Assembly (NCBI GenBank): GCA_020199835.1
Contig: JAIVJV010000009.1
Coordinates: 186,001 to 250,000, forward strand
Origin: Acidobacteriota bacterium
Lineage (GTDB): Bacteria > Acidobacteriota > Blastocatellia > Pyrinomonadales > Pyrinomonadaceae
Length of the DNA stretch: 64,000 nucleotides
Reading direction: 5' to 3'
Below, piece by piece: positions 26,539 to 36,287 of the stretch. The stretch's first letter is position 1; each line of letters begins with the position of its first letter. The notes beneath the pieces are model-generated. The model was not told the origin of the DNA. It saw only the letters and a list, made by a program, of their open reading frames with translations, and did not search any database. The translations under genes were made by a program, and so were the position numbers.

Positions 26539-28491
26539 GTGTCGACTGTTACGAACATCGAATCAGTGCTTCAGGAAAAACGGATCTTCCCGCCGCCACC
26601 TGAGTTTTCTGCGAAGGCGCACATCCAGTCGGAGGCGGAACTCGAACGGCTGCGCGCCGAAGCGCACGCGGATCCGGAAGCTTTCTGGGCGCGGATGGCC
26701 GAGGAGCTTCATTGGTTCAAGAAGTGGGACACCGTGCTCAAGTGGGATCCGCCGCATGCGGAGTGGTTTGGCGGTGGTCTCATCAACATCTCATACAACT
26801 GTCTTGACCGTCATCTCTCAACGTGGCGACGCAACAAAGCGGCGTTGATTTGGGAAGGCGAACCCGGCGAAACGCGCACCTACACTTACCAGCAACTGCA
26901 CACCGAAGTCTGCAAGTTTGCGAACGTACTCAAACACGCGGGCGTCATGCGCGGCGATCGCGTTGCGCTCTACATGCCGCTTATTCCCGAGCTCGCCATC
27001 TCCATGCTTGCGTGCGCGCGCATCGGCGCGACGCACTCCGTCGTGTTTGGCGGCTTTTCAAGTGCGGCCCTGATCGATCGCATAAACGATGCGAGTTGCA
27101 AAGTGGTCGTTACTGCGGATGGCGGTTGGCGTCGCGGTAAAGAAGTCAAACTCAAAGCAGCGGTCGATGAAGCGGTGAAAGAAACGCCTTCAGTCACTGC
27201 GTGCATAGTCGTTCGTCGCACCGGCAGTCAGCAGGAAATGCAGGACGGGCGCGACTTCTGGTGGCACGATTTGATGGAAACCGTCGAGACGGACTGCGCG
27301 GCAGAAGAACTCGATAGCGAACATCCGCTCTACATTCTTTACACCTCGGGCACGACCGGTAAGCCGAAAGGCATTCTGCACACCACCGCCGGTTACCTGC
27401 TGCAAGCGCATCTCACGACCAAGTGGGTGTTTGATCTCAAAGACGAAGATCTTTACTGGTGCACTGCCGACATCGGTTGGGTGACTGGTCACAGCTACGT
27501 CGTTTACGGTCCGCTCTCAAACGGCGCGACCGTGTTGATGTACGAAGGCGCGCCAAACTTTCCCGAACCCGATCGCTTCTGGTCCATGATCGAGAAGCAT
27601 CGCGTGAACATCTTCTACACCGCGCCGACTGCGATTCGAGCGTTCATCAAATGGGGCGATTCGTGGCCGTTGAAACACGACCTCTCGAGCCTGCGCTTGC
27701 TGGGCACGGTCGGCGAACCGATCAATCCTGAGGCGTGGATGTGGTATCACCGAACGATCGGTAAAGAGCGTTGCCCGATCGTCGATACGTGGTGGCAGAC
27801 AGAAACGGGCGCGATCATGATCACGCCGATACCCGGCGCGACACCTACAAAACCCGGCTCAGGCACGAAACCCTTCCCCGGAATCGAGCCCGACATCATG
27901 ACGCGCGAGGGAAAATCAGTCGGTCCGAACGAGGGCGGCTATCTCGTACTCAAACGACCGTGGCCGTCGATGCTCCGCACAATCTGGGGCGACGACGAGC
28001 GGTACAAACAGCAATATTGGTCGCAAATTGACGGAATTTACTTCGCCGGAGACGGCGCGCGGCGCGATCCCGACGGATATTTCTGGATCATGGGGCGTAT
28101 CGACGATGTAATTAATGTGAGCGGCCACAGACTCGGAACGGCGGAAATCGAAAGTGCCCTGGTTTCGCACGCGACGGTGGCTGAAGCGGCCGTGGTTGCT
28201 CGGCCCGATGAGTTGAAGGGATCAGGAATCGTGGCTTTTGTAACATTGGAAGGCTCGCACAGTCCGTCGGAGGCGTTGAACCAGGAACTCCGCGCTCACG
28301 TGGTGAAGGAGATCGGCGCGCTCGCTCGGCCCGATGAGATCAGATTCACCGATGCTCTACCTAAAACTCGCTCCGGCAAGATCATGCGCCGTTTGTTGCG
28401 CGAGATCGCGACCAGCGGCACGGTGGCCGGCGATGTGACCACACTCGAAGACTTCTCAGTGCTGGAGAAGTTGAGGGCGGAAGAAGAATAA
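26539..28491 (+). CDS. acs: Acetyl-CoA synthetase
   Basis: A 650-residue AMP-forming enzyme that activates acetate to acetyl-CoA. The AMP-binding motif [11 protein letters not shown], the block DTWWQTETG, and the C-terminal RSGKIMRR with the lysine that is acetylated in regulated members are all present. Length is typical. The start is GTG at 26539, with GAGG a few bases before it. It appears to be a single-gene unit; the next gene is about 86 bases downstream, across a repeat-rich spacer. Confidence 0.95.
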   Translation: MSTVTNIESVLQEKRIFPPPPEFSAKAHIQSEAELERLRAEAHADPEAFWARMAEELHWFKKWDTVLKWDPPHAEWFGGGLINISYNCLDRHLSTWRRNKAALIWEGEPGETRTYTYQQLHTEVCKFANVLKHAGVMRGDRVALYMPLIPELAISMLACARIGATHSVVFGGFSSAALIDRINDASCKVVVTADGGWRRGKEVKLKAAVDEAVKETPSVTACIVVRRTGSQQEMQDGRDFWWHDLMETVETDCAAEELDSEHPLYILYTSGTTGKPKGILHTTAGYLLQAHLTTKWVFDLKDEDLYWCTADIGWVTGHSYVVYGPLSNGATVLMYEGAPNFPEPDRFWSMIEKHRVNIFYTAPTAIRAFIKWGDSWPLKHDLSSLRLLGTVGEPINPEAWMWYHRTIGKERCPIVDTWWQTETGAIMITPIPGATPTKPGSGTKPFPGIEPDIMTREGKSVGPNEGGYLVLKRPWPSMLRTIWGDDERYKQQYWSQIDGIYFAGDGARRDPDGYFWIMGRIDDVINVSGHRLGTAEIESALVSHATVAEAAVVARPDELKGSGIVAFVTLEGSHSPSEALNQELRAHVVKEIGALARPDEIRFTDALPKTRSGKIMRRLLREIATSGTVAGDVTTLEDFSVLEKLRAEEE

Positions 28492-28500
28492 ACGGTTGAG

Positions 28501-28569
28501 CTTTGAGTTTGGACCTTTGTTGTTTGTGACTACGACAAAGTACAAAGACCAAAGTTCAAAGTACAAAGG
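28501..28569 (+). repeat. Inverted arrays of a 7-base repeat over the PilZ-gene ribosome-binding site
   Basis: The right half (28535-28569) is five direct heptamers of the form acaaagt, acaaaga, ccaaagt, tcaaagt, acaaagg. The left half (about 28500-28528) holds four units of the inverse form (CTTTG core). The halves can fold into a hairpin in more than one register. The left unit CCTTTGT at 28514-28520 is the exact complement of the last heptamer ACAAAGG, which is part of the ribosome-binding site AAAGGAGG. It may be a dispersed genomic repeat, a translation control element, or both. Confidence 0.75.
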
Positions 28570-28577
28570 AGGCTATC

Positions 28578-29003
28578 ATGCCCCGGCAAGTCGAATCCGA
28601 GCATCGCTCAGGTCCACGCTATCTCGCGAGTCTTGAAGTCAAGGCTGAGTGGGACGAACCCGGCGGCGCGCACGTCGTCGCGGAAGGCACGACTGAAAAT
28701 GTCGGCCCCGAAGGAACGTTGGTCCATCTGCCGCGGCACTTACCGCAGGTCGGCAGCCGTGTGCGGCTCGAAGTCCTGGGTGAAACGGGAGAGAGACTGC
28801 AAGTGATCGCGGAAGTTTTACGCATCGAACGGCATCCCGGTCATCCGCTCGCGGCATTGCAACTGTTGGGTGAAACTGACGAGTGGAAAGGCCTGGTGTG
28901 GGAACCGGCGGCGCCGCGCGTTACGCCACCACCGCCCGCTGAAGGTGAAGAAGGCGAAGGCGAAGAAGGTGAAGGAACTGAGGGCGACGACGTAACTCAC
29001 TGA
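28578..29003 (+). CDS. PilZ-like domain protein with acidic Glu-Gly tail
   Basis: A 141-residue protein. Residues 10-105 look like a diverged PilZ domain: RSGPRY resembles the RxxxR motif and TENVGPEGTLVHL stands where the D/NxSxxG motif would be, but the Ser is lost. The residues that hold cyclic-di-GMP are therefore only partly kept. The last 25 residues are an acidic repeat (GEEGEGEEGEG). A strong ribosome-binding site (AAAGGAGG) is built into the upstream heptamer array. A clear PilZ gene follows ten bases later. Confidence 0.62.
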   Translation: MPRQVESEHRSGPRYLASLEVKAEWDEPGGAHVVAEGTTENVGPEGTLVHLPRHLPQVGSRVRLEVLGETGERLQVIAEVLRIERHPGHPLAALQLLGETDEWKGLVWEPAAPRVTPPPPAEGEEGEGEEGEGTEGDDVTH

Positions 29004-29012
29004 GGTACAAGT

Positions 29013-29378
29013 ATGGCAACCCTCAACTCTAGCAACGGAAATTCTCACGAGCGGCGGCGTTATCCTCGTTACTACGTCTCGTCGCGATTGACGCTCGCGG
29101 TTGAAGACGAGAGTCTGAAAGAATCACTCGGAATCGGCGAACCGCAGGACATCAGTCTCGGTGGTTTGCGAGTGACCAACCTTCCGGCATGTCCGAACGT
29201 TAAAGTTGGCGATCACCTTGGCTTGTTGTTGCTGGATGGTGAAGACGCATTGTCGCTGACGGCTGAAGTAGTTCATCATGCGACTTCCAATACTTTTGGG
29301 GTTGAGTTTCGCGGGTTATCGAATCAGGATCAGCGAGCGGTAGGAGAATTTATCGGGCGGCTGCACGCGCGTCATTAA
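29013..29378 (+). CDS. PilZ-domain protein (cyclic-di-GMP receptor)
   Basis: A 121-residue single-domain PilZ protein. RRRYPRYYV gives the RxxxR motif and DISLGGLRV the DxSxxG motif that together bind cyclic-di-GMP, and length fits one domain. The gene lies 10 bases after the PilZ-like gene and 20 bases before the AI-2E-type permease gene, so these three may share a transcript. The output partner is unknown. Confidence 0.88.
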   Translation: MATLNSSNGNSHERRRYPRYYVSSRLTLAVEDESLKESLGIGEPQDISLGGLRVTNLPACPNVKVGDHLGLLLLDGEDALSLTAEVVHHATSNTFGVEFRGLSNQDQRAVGEFIGRLHARH

Positions 29379-29398
29379 CGATGCGTTAGCGATTCACG

Positions 29399-30715
29399 GT
29401 GAGCAAAGAAACCACTAAAGAAGCAGCGGCCACAGCAGCGAAGGCGGCGGTGGAAGCATACGGTCCCCCGACCCGCGTTATTCTGCGGGTCATTTTTATT
29501 CTGCTCGTCGTCGGTGCGCTGCTGTGGATGCTGTTCAAGCTAACCGGCATCCTTCTGCTGCTGGTGCTTTCGATCTTTTTCGCGTATCTGGTCTCGCCGC
29601 TGGTTGAGTTTTTGCGTCGGGAACGAACGGTCGGAGGTCGAACTATCGCGATGCCCAAAGTCGCGGCGATCACGCTGGCTTATTTGTTGCTCTTTACCGT
29701 GGTCGTGGTCGCGATCTACGCCGTACTGCCGAGTTTGAGTAATCAGTATCCGGAGTTTGCGACTACGGCCCGCGACTATTGGAAGTCGCTCGGCGAACGC
29801 ACGCAGCCGCTCATCGATTACTCACGTTCCGGACGTCTGCCGCCTAAGCTCGTCGAGGCTGCCAACAACGCGATACCAAAAGTTGTAGACAAGATCGGTG
29901 CGACGACGACGGAGTTCTTTTCCGCCGCGCTGGGTTACGTCATTTACCTTCCGTGGTTGGTTCTGATTCCGATACTCGCCTTCTTTTTACTCAAGGACGC
30001 CGACAGCTTTCGACGTTCGGCGTTACTCATGCTGCCACGCGGGCGCTGGCGTTGGCGTGGCGACGAGTTTTTCCAGGACATCAACAGCACGCTGGCCGCT
30101 TACATCCGTGCTCAACTAACTGCGTGTCTGCTCATCGGTATCGTTTGTGCAATCGGTTTCACCCTGCTTGGATTGCCGGGTGGACTCGTGATGGGGGTCG
30201 TCGCAGGTGTTTTGGAGTTCATTCCACTCGTTGGACCATTGACAGTTGCGATCATGGCCGCGGTCCTCGCGATGTTGCATGCCGGTCCGTTCAATGCTTT
30301 CGTCGTGCTGCTGTTTTTGGGCGTGCTACGCATCGTGCACGACTACGCGATCTATCCGCGATTAATCGGACAGGGCATTCACCTTCATCCGCTCGCCGTG
30401 ATCTTCGCAATTCTGGCTGGTGAGAAACTCGCGGGCGTGGCGGGAATATTTCTAGCGATTCCCGTCGTCGCGATACTGACCGTCAGCTACCGTCACTGGC
30501 TCGAACATCGCGGCAGCGAGGGTTTTGCTGATCTGCTTGAACCCGCGCCGGCGCCGGCCTTACCCGCCGTACCTCCACCGACCGTGGACGCGATCGAGGA
30601 AGCGCGCGATAAACATTTACACGCTGACACAACGCCCGAGCAGATGAAGCGCAGGCGGCCGGACCTCACGACTGGTGAACTGAAAATGCCGCTGGAAGAA
30701 TCGCGCGAGCTTTAA
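29399..30715 (+). CDS. AI-2E family transporter (PerM/TqsA-type permease)
   Basis: A 438-residue membrane protein of the AI-2E/UPF0118 family, with about eight membrane segments in the usual arrangement: two near the N-terminus (about 30-85), a soluble loop, then a cluster from about 175 to 360. The motif [12 protein letters not shown] is typical. Members export small molecules or act as ion antiporters, and substrate cannot be assigned. A charged tail of about 70 residues follows the last helix. The start is GTG at 29399. Its stop overlaps the convergent carA stop by four bases. Confidence 0.88.
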   Translation: MSKETTKEAAATAAKAAVEAYGPPTRVILRVIFILLVVGALLWMLFKLTGILLLLVLSIFFAYLVSPLVEFLRRERTVGGRTIAMPKVAAITLAYLLLFTVVVVAIYAVLPSLSNQYPEFATTARDYWKSLGERTQPLIDYSRSGRLPPKLVEAANNAIPKVVDKIGATTTEFFSAALGYVIYLPWLVLIPILAFFLLKDADSFRRSALLMLPRGRWRWRGDEFFQDINSTLAAYIRAQLTACLLIGIVCAIGFTLLGLPGGLVMGVVAGVLEFIPLVGPLTVAIMAAVLAMLHAGPFNAFVVLLFLGVLRIVHDYAIYPRLIGQGIHLHPLAVIFAILAGEKLAGVAGIFLAIPVVAILTVSYRHWLEHRGSEGFADLLEPAPAPALPAVPPPTVDAIEEARDKHLHADTTPEQMKRRRPDLTTGELKMPLEESREL

Positions 30716-31833
30716 GCGGCGCCCGCCGCCTTCGTTGAATCGCCTTTCTCCATCAACTCCACAAAACGCTTGAAGTGATGTTCCGCGTCGTGCGGGCCGG
30801 GCGCAGCTTCGGGGTGATACTGCACCGAGATCACCGGCAACGTACGATGGCGCATTCCCTCTACGCATTGATCGTTGAGATTGATGTGCGTGACCTCGAC
30901 ATCGACAGGCAAACTCTCAGCTTGCACCGCAAAACCGTGGTTGTGCGAAGTGATCTCCACGCCTTGTCCCGCCACTTCCTTCACCGGCTGGTTGCCACCG
31001 CGATGTCCGAAGACGAGTTTGAAAGTCTGACCGCCAAAAGCGCGTCCGAGTAACTGGTGTCCGAAACATATTCCAAACATCGGCACTTGCGCTTGCAACA
31101 GTGCGCGAATTTCTTCGACCTCGTTGTTCATCGACGCGGGATCGCCCGGACCGTTCGACAGGAAAATGCCATCGGGATTCATCGCGAGCACGTCGGCGGC
31201 GGGAGTCGAAGCGGGCACGACCGTGGTGCGGACTCCGAGTTGGGCCAGTGCGCGCAGTGAGTTTCGTTTAACGCCGAAGTCGTAACACACGACATGAAAA
31301 CGCTCTTCGCCGGTCGCGGGAACGTCGTATGGCTCTTTTGTCGTGACGACGCTCGCGAGTTCGCGGTTTTCCATGCGAGGCGACTGCCGCGCCTTCTCGA
31401 CAACGCTCGCCTCGTCGAGATCGATCGTGGAAAGACAGGCGCGCATCGCGCCCTTGTCGCGGATGTGCCGCACGAGAGCGCGCGTGTCGATGCCTTCGAT
31501 GGCGACGATGTTCCAGCGCTTCAGGTACGACTCCAAACTCTCTTCGGCGCGCCAGTTCGAGGTGATTCGGCTCGCCTCACGCACCACAAAACCTTCAACC
31601 CACGGGCGCGACGATTCGGCGTCGGCTTCGTTGACACCGTAATTGCCGATCAGCGGATAGGTCATGCAGACGATCTGTCCTGCGTAGGACGGATCGGTGA
31701 GAACTTCCTGGTAACCCGTCATCGAGGTATTGAAAACCATTTCGCCACACGCTTCCCCGTCGGCGGCCCATGAGAAACCGCGAAACGTGCGACCATCTTC
31801 GAGTGCGAGGAGGGCTGGAGTTCTGTTTGCCAT
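30712..31833 (-). CDS. carA: Carbamoyl-phosphate synthase small subunit
   Basis: A 373-residue glutamine amidotransferase subunit that supplies ammonia for carbamoyl phosphate in pyrimidine and arginine synthesis. The N-terminal CarA domain has [12 protein letters not shown]. The class I amidotransferase domain has SNGPGDP, the nucleophile Cys in GICFGHQLL, and the catalytic His in [10 protein letters not shown]. Length is typical. The large subunit gene carB is not in the window. It lies 5 bases after the Yip1-TPR gene on the same strand. Confidence 0.96.
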   Translation of the reverse strand: MANRTPALLALEDGRTFRGFSWAADGEACGEMVFNTSMTGYQEVLTDPSYAGQIVCMTYPLIGNYGVNEADAESSRPWVEGFVVREASRITSNWRAEESLESYLKRWNIVAIEGIDTRALVRHIRDKGAMRACLSTIDLDEASVVEKARQSPRMENRELASVVTTKEPYDVPATGEERFHVVCYDFGVKRNSLRALAQLGVRTTVVPASTPAADVLAMNPDGIFLSNGPGDPASMNNEVEEIRALLQAQVPMFGICFGHQLLGRAFGGQTFKLVFGHRGGNQPVKEVAGQGVEITSHNHGFAVQAESLPVDVEVTHINLNDQCVEGMRHRTLPVISVQYHPEAAPGPHDAEHHFKRFVELMEKGDSTKAAGAA

Positions 31834-31838
31834 GTGAG

Positions 31839-33143
31839 TTATTGACTACCCTTGATGAACTGCTGTGCTTCGTTGAGCCAACGCTTGCTTGCCCGGTACT
31901 TGTAAGCGGGCGCCGTCTTGACGGCCTCGATGCAAGCCTGCATCAGGTTGTTTGCTTCGCGGTTGTGACCAAGACCCGCGTGCGCGCGGCCCATTAGATA
32001 GAGTCCTTCAGGATCTGAAGGACGGTGTTCGAGGAACTGATCGAGCGCATTGCGCGCATCTTCAAACTGGCCCGCCGCGATGTAAGTCGCTGCGACCTCG
32101 CGCCAGATCTCGTATTGCGAATGCGCCGGATCGCGCGCCACGACGTGTTCGAAGTTTTGAATCGCGTCAGCGTAACGCTTCTGCTGCCGCGCGATGCGGC
32201 CTAGCTGATAGCTCGCATCGATCTCGCCTTCGTCGATCTGAAGCGCGCGCTCGAATCGCTCACGCGCCGCGTCGAGTTCGCCGCGGCTTTGATGAATCAA
32301 ACCGAGATTGTAATGCGCCGATGCGTCTGCAGGATTGAGCGTCGCCGACTCGAGATTCTGTTTGAAAGCTGCTTTAGCGCGGTGCGTTCCCATGATGTCA
32401 CTGAAGTAGCCGCGCAACAACAGGAACAGGAGAAACAGCAGGAACGGCGAGCCGAGCACTCCCGAGAACAACGACGCGGCCAGCGGTAACAGAAACACTG
32501 CCGCGGCACCCGAAACGAGACAAATCGCAAACGCGCGTAATAACGACGTGCGAAACACATCTTTCACGCCGACGACCGTGCCGATCGCAAACAACGCGAG
32601 CTTCGGCATCAGGAACAAACTCTGCGCGACAATCGCCGGGTTCTTGAGTTGTTCGGCAGCGAGGTCAAACTGCGGGCCTTCCGGAAGCATTGCGCGCGTT
32701 TGTTCGGCGTTTTGAATCATCGCCGCGACCTGTTGGTCCTGAAGACCTGAGTAGTGAAGCACCACCGCGATCACGATCGAGATGACGTTTGCTGCGGTCA
32801 GGACGTAGAACATCGTCGCAGCCACGGGCGCGTATTCCTGCGTGATCACGACGCGAAAACTGCCGCGCCGCTCGAACGCATTGGCGACGAGCGTGAGAAC
32901 CGGCACCATCACCACCGCCACCAGAACGATCGTGATGGCCGACTGAAACAGTTCGGAAACGATTCTGCCGCCGCCCACAAACCCGCCAAATCCCGACAAT
33001 TTGTCAGTGACGAAGCTATAAGCCGCCTGCACGAAAAAGGCGAAGAACACAACGGGCGCGAGCGAGCCCCGCTCGCGGATTTCACGCATCCCGCGTACGG
33101 GTGCGTAGAAAATCATTGCCAAAAATCGCAACCAGTCAGTCAT
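31839..33143 (-). CDS. Yip1-domain membrane protein fused to TPR repeats
   Basis: A 434-residue protein. The first 240 residues hold five or six membrane segments of the Yip1 type, opening with a conserved [11 protein letters not shown] stretch. The C-terminal 170 residues are four to five tetratricopeptide repeats ([42 protein letters not shown]). The repeats probably sit in the cytoplasm and bind a partner. The gene is between lepB and carA on the same strand with very short gaps. No specific function is known. Confidence 0.82.
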   Translation of the reverse strand: MTDWLRFLAMIFYAPVRGMREIRERGSLAPVVFFAFFVQAAYSFVTDKLSGFGGFVGGGRIVSELFQSAITIVLVAVVMVPVLTLVANAFERRGSFRVVITQEYAPVAATMFYVLTAANVISIVIAVVLHYSGLQDQQVAAMIQNAEQTRAMLPEGPQFDLAAEQLKNPAIVAQSLFLMPKLALFAIGTVVGVKDVFRTSLLRAFAICLVSGAAAVFLLPLAASLFSGVLGSPFLLFLLFLLLRGYFSDIMGTHRAKAAFKQNLESATLNPADASAHYNLGLIHQSRGELDAARERFERALQIDEGEIDASYQLGRIARQQKRYADAIQNFEHVVARDPAHSQYEIWREVAATYIAAGQFEDARNALDQFLEHRPSDPEGLYLMGRAHAGLGHNREANNLMQACIEAVKTAPAYKYRASKRWLNEAQQFIKGSQ

Positions 33144-33161
33144 AGCAGGGCACGAAGTGGT

Positions 33162-33899
33162 TCAGGGCCGTTGCGGGCTGGTGTCGCCCGGCGGCGTGTC
33201 CTGAAACTCGGGTGTGTATTTCGGCGTCGACGGACGATCGGACGGTGCGAGATCCTCGTGATGGATTACGCTCGCAACATTTAACGGCCAGTAGCGAAAC
33301 AGTGCTTTGCCGTAGATGTACTTTTTCGGCACCAGGCCCCAGATACGTGAGTCGCTCGAGTTGTCGCGATTGTCGCCCATGACGAAGTAGTAGTTGGGCT
33401 TCACGTAAGTTTCCTCGAGACTGCGATGCGACAGGTTGAGACGCGGATCGAGATACGACTCCTTGATCTCCTGATCGTTTACTCGCACCACGCCTTGGTG
33501 TACCTCGATTCTGTCACCGGGCAGGCCAATCACGCGCTTGATGTAGCTTTTCGAAGGATCTTCTGGATACCAGAAGACCACGATGTCGCCTCGCTCGAGC
33601 TTGGGAGCCCAACGATACTCGTCATAGTAAATCAGTTTGTTGACGAAGATCCGTTCGCCGTCGTGTAGTCGAGGCAGCATCGACGTGCCTTCGACTTTAA
33701 CCGGTTGCACGACAAAGACGACCACCAGCGCCGCGATCATGAGCGCGAAGATCAGGTCGCGCAGCAACAGGCGCGCTTCCGACCACAGATCGTTGCGCGC
33801 AGCCTGTTCCGGCTTGTGTACCTGTATGTCTTTGTCGTCGTCGACGTGAACACCACCAAACGGTGGCGGACGGCGTTTTCTAATTCCGAACATACGCAC
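33162..33899 (-). CDS. lepB: Signal peptidase I
   Basis: A 245-residue serine protease that removes signal peptides from exported proteins. A cytoplasmic N-terminal tail is followed by one membrane helix (about 47-65). The catalytic Ser73 is in GTSMLP and the general-base Lys121 in YIKRVIGLPGDR; the C-terminal GDNRDNSSDSR is the usual third box. It lies 18 bases upstream of the Yip1-TPR gene on the same strand. Confidence 0.95.
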   Translation of the reverse strand: MRMFGIRKRRPPPFGGVHVDDDKDIQVHKPEQAARNDLWSEARLLLRDLIFALMIAALVVVFVVQPVKVEGTSMLPRLHDGERIFVNKLIYYDEYRWAPKLERGDIVVFWYPEDPSKSYIKRVIGLPGDRIEVHQGVVRVNDQEIKESYLDPRLNLSHRSLEETYVKPNYYFVMGDNRDNSSDSRIWGLVPKKYIYGKALFRYWPLNVASVIHHEDLAPSDRPSTPKYTPEFQDTPPGDTSPQRP

Positions 33900-33992
33900 T
33901 GCAAAAATTAGCCGTGAGTATCGCGGTTGTCAAACTAGCAATTTTAAAAAACTGGCCGAGTTTTTTGCGGGCTGGCGGCGGAAGAGGTTTCC

Positions 33993-34022
33993 TTGACAGG
34001 CTTTAGTGACGCTCTCTATCAT
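33993..34022 (+). promoter_or_regulatory. Promoter for the HU-type gene
   Basis: TTGACA (33993-33998) and TATCAT (34017-34022) with an 18-base spacer form a near-consensus housekeeping promoter 64 bases before the HU start codon. A longer reading frame starts at this very TTG, but that is the -35 box and not a start codon. Confidence 0.7.
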
Positions 34023-34085
34023 CCTCGCCTGCATTTTTGCAGCCCAGACATCCGTCCTGCGTCGGATCAGAAAAGAGGCTTAGGC

Positions 34086-34403
34086 GTGATCAAGCTCGAT
34101 ATTATCAATCGCGTGGCCGACAAAACCGGCGTGCCGAAGATGAAGGCCGAACAAGCCGTTGAAGCACTCTTTCATTCGATGAAGGAGGCGCTGACGAGAG
34201 GCGAGCGAATTGAACTTCGTGGCTTTGGTGTCTTCGTCGTTAAGCCACGCAAACGTGGCGTGGGGCGGAACCCGCGGACCGGCGAGGAAGTGGCCATTCC
34301 GTCCGGGAAGACGATTCGCTTCAAACCCGGGAAAGAGCTGCAAGCGCATGATAACGGCGAGACCGGCGTTGACGATGACGCGGGTGACGACGACGAGTTT
34401 TAG
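34086..34403 (+). CDS. HU/IHF-family DNA-binding protein
   Basis: About 105 residues of the bacterial histone-like HU/IHF family. After GTG 34086 the protein reads VIKLDIINRVADKTG, and the DNA-arm segment GFGVFVVKPRKRGVGRNPRTGE is intact with its conserved Arg, Asn-Pro and Thr-Gly. AGAGG lies upstream as a ribosome-binding site. The C-terminal dozen residues are strongly acidic (VDDDAGDDDEF), unlike standard HU, and may tune DNA binding. A hairpin follows the gene. Confidence 0.9.
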   Translation: MIKLDIINRVADKTGVPKMKAEQAVEALFHSMKEALTRGERIELRGFGVFVVKPRKRGVGRNPRTGEEVAIPSGKTIRFKPGKELQAHDNGETGVDDDAGDDDEF

Positions 34404-34432
34404 AGTTGCAGGTTTAGTGGGTCTACTTCAGA

Positions 34433-34466
34433 GGCTAGAGCTTGGACGTGCATCCAGACTCTAGCC
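34433..34466 (+). terminator. Hairpin downstream of the HU-type gene, within a degenerate duplicated spacer
   Basis: Arms GGCTAGAG (34433-34440) and CTCTAGCC (34459-34466) pair perfectly, and an inner TGGA/TCCA pair extends the stem. Only TTTC follows, so it is a weak terminator candidate. The spacer 34404-34571 also holds loosely repeated words (GGTTTAGT, TTCAGAGG, GAGCTTCTA/CAGCTTCTG), suggesting a decayed duplication. Confidence 0.5.
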
Positions 34467-34571
34467 TTTCAGCTTCTGAGGCGCAGCTTTTGTTCGTAGG
34501 AACACCGGGTTTAGTTCAGAGGGGTTCGAAGGATCCAGGCTTCAGGCTTTGAGCTTCTAAAGACAACGTTT

Positions 34572-35582
34572 ATGGCTGAATCGTTCGGAGCAGTGCCGCA
34601 AAGTTTTGAATTGCCGAGGCCGGGTTGGCTGTCGATCACGGCGCGCGAGTGGCGTCTGCACGGCGGCCTCTTTCTGCTTACTGTTCTCACGACGACGCTC
34701 GCCGGAATGATGCTGGTGGCGCCCGAACTGCCGCCTTACGATCCGCCGTTGTCAAAGCCGCTGGACTACTTGCTCTACGTTCCGCTTGGCTACTTCCACA
34801 CGATCATCGAGCTCATCAAAGCCGGTCTCGCAGATCCGCGACTGATCGCACAGGGCGCTGCGTTTGCGGCGTCGCTGCTCGCGATCCTGTTCTCGCATGA
34901 GATGGGACACTACCTCGCGTGTCGCTATTACAGAGTGAACGCGACGTTGCCGTACTTCATTCCCGCTCCGCCACTGTTTCTCGCGGGCACATTTGGCGCG
35001 TTCATAAAGATTCGTTCGCCGATACCCTCGCGACGGGCATTGTTTGATATCGGGCTGGCAGGGCCGCTGGCAGGATTTGTCGTAGCGCTGCCGTTGTCGG
35101 TGGTTGGTGTGTTGGAATTGGGTCAGGGAGTTCCGCCGCCTGAGCACGCGATCTTTTTCAACGATCCGCTGCTGTTTCGTCTGATTGCGAAAGTGATTGG
35201 CGTGCCGCTGGATCCGAACGCGTTACCGAACCCCTACTACATGGCGGCGTGGATTGGTTTGTTAGTGACGAGTCTGAACCTGATGCCGGTGGGCCAACTC
35301 GATGGCGGGCATGGAACGTTTGCGGTATTTGGACCACGTGCGCATCGCCTGATAGCCCGCATCGCCTTTGTCGCAACCGCGGCCTTAGCACTGTTAGGTT
35401 TCTGGTGGCACAACAGCCCGAGCGGATTTCTCTACACCGTGTTACTCGCGGTCATGCTGCGCGTCCCCCACCCCGCGCCGGCAGTTACGGAACCCCTCGG
35501 CGCCAAGCGCATCGCAATCGCGATCCTGACGCTCCTGGTCTTCATCCTCTGCTTCTGGCCGTTCCCGATAACGATCACTTAA
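34572..35582 (+). CDS. Site-2-type intramembrane metalloprotease (peptidase family M50)
   Basis: A 336-residue integral membrane protease with six or so membrane segments. The zinc-binding HEMGH (109-113) lies in the FSHEMGHYLACRYY helix, and the third ligand motif appears as NLMPVGQLDGGH. It lacks a PDZ domain, which places it with the simpler M50 members and not with RseP. Targets are usually membrane-tethered regulators, but none is indicated here. The ATG follows AAGACAACGTTT without a strong ribosome-binding site. It converges on the YgiT-type gene. Confidence 0.9.
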   Translation: MAESFGAVPQSFELPRPGWLSITAREWRLHGGLFLLTVLTTTLAGMMLVAPELPPYDPPLSKPLDYLLYVPLGYFHTIIELIKAGLADPRLIAQGAAFAASLLAILFSHEMGHYLACRYYRVNATLPYFIPAPPLFLAGTFGAFIKIRSPIPSRRALFDIGLAGPLAGFVVALPLSVVGVLELGQGVPPPEHAIFFNDPLLFRLIAKVIGVPLDPNALPNPYYMAAWIGLLVTSLNLMPVGQLDGGHGTFAVFGPRAHRLIARIAFVATAALALLGFWWHNSPSGFLYTVLLAVMLRVPHPAPAVTEPLGAKRIAIAILTLLVFILCFWPFPITIT

Positions 35583-35714
35583 CCCTTGTTGCACCGGTTT
35601 CTGAACAGAAGGTCAAAACTCGGCGGTGTTATTTCTGCCAGTATACCGCGGCTGCGTTCTACTCCGTCCCGCTTACGATCGCGATCGCCTGAGGTTCGCG
35701 GGACCTACAGCAGC

Positions 35715-35984
35715 TCATCCTGACAAGTGCGAGACAGGGATCTGTTCCAGGCGATCGAAAGGCTTTGCGCCTGTTGCGACGTCGTGAACTGCGTGAAGTA
35801 TCTCTGCGCTGTAATAACGCGCGCCACAGTTATCGCAAACGCCGACCGTTATGCCCTCGAGGATTATGAAACCCTTCTTGTGCTTAAAAGCCTCTCGGTC
35901 GATCTTCTTTGGTCTAACGGTTCCGTCGCCGTGTTCGCACGGGTAGCCGTAAGAGGTCTTGTCAGTGGTATTTGTTGACGTCAT
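35715..35984 (-). CDS. YgiT/MqsA-type zinc-finger protein, putative antitoxin
   Basis: An 89-residue protein resembling the zinc-binding half of MqsA-type antitoxins. The second metal pair is present as C50-x2-C53 (VCDNCGARYYSAE). The first pair, normally CPxCG, reads C16-E-H18-G, so a His may replace a Cys. No helix-turn-helix domain follows. Its start overlaps the end of the DUF4258 gene by 23 bases, the usual arrangement for such pairs. Antitoxin function is inferred from that pairing. Confidence 0.72.
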   Translation of the reverse strand: MTSTNTTDKTSYGYPCEHGDGTVRPKKIDREAFKHKKGFIILEGITVGVCDNCGARYYSAEILHAVHDVATGAKPFDRLEQIPVSHLSG

Positions 35985-36255
35985 ATACGGTGATGATTAG
36001 GAACTGAGAAGTCCAATGGAATCGGCCCACGATACCTACGAGTTTTTCACCGTCCAGAGCGCTACCCTCGACGGTGTATCTCGTTCCTCGCGGATCGTCT
36101 TTAGCGCTCCGAACAACTCTACCGTTCAGCACGGCTTCTTCGATATCGAACACATCAAGATCGTCCTCCGCCATCTCTTCCATGGCGTGAACGGTCATAT
36201 CATACTCTCCTAGACGGATCTTCTCTCTAATACGGTCAATGAGTCGGTGAGGCAC
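35962..36255 (-). CDS. DUF4258-domain protein, putative toxin of a YgiT-type pair
   Basis: A 97-residue protein with the DUF4258 pattern: a helical start with MTVHAMEEMAEDDL, then VLNGRVVRSAKDDPRGTRYTVEG and a C-terminal strand FLIITVYDV. Such proteins resemble RelE-like RNA-cleaving folds and often pair with a YgiT-type zinc finger, as here. Activity is not shown by sequence. The start is a GTG at 36255 without a clear ribosome-binding site; a start a few codons later is possible. Confidence 0.7.
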   Translation of the reverse strand: MPHRLIDRIREKIRLGEYDMTVHAMEEMAEDDLDVFDIEEAVLNGRVVRSAKDDPRGTRYTVEGSALDGEKLVGIVGRFHWTSQFLIITVYDVNKYH

Positions 36256-36287
36256 GCACGGAGTTTACCAACCGTGTCAAGCGCGCC

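Noticed and set aside
33993..34085. Upstream extension of the HU-type protein from a TTG
   Set aside because: The TTG is part of a TTGACA promoter box; HU similarity starts exactly at the GTG at 34086.
35681..35688. GCGATCGC octamer, like the HIP1 repeat of cyanobacteria
   Set aside because: I noted only this occurrence, which is not evidence of an over-represented repeat; other content does not suggest a cyanobacterium.
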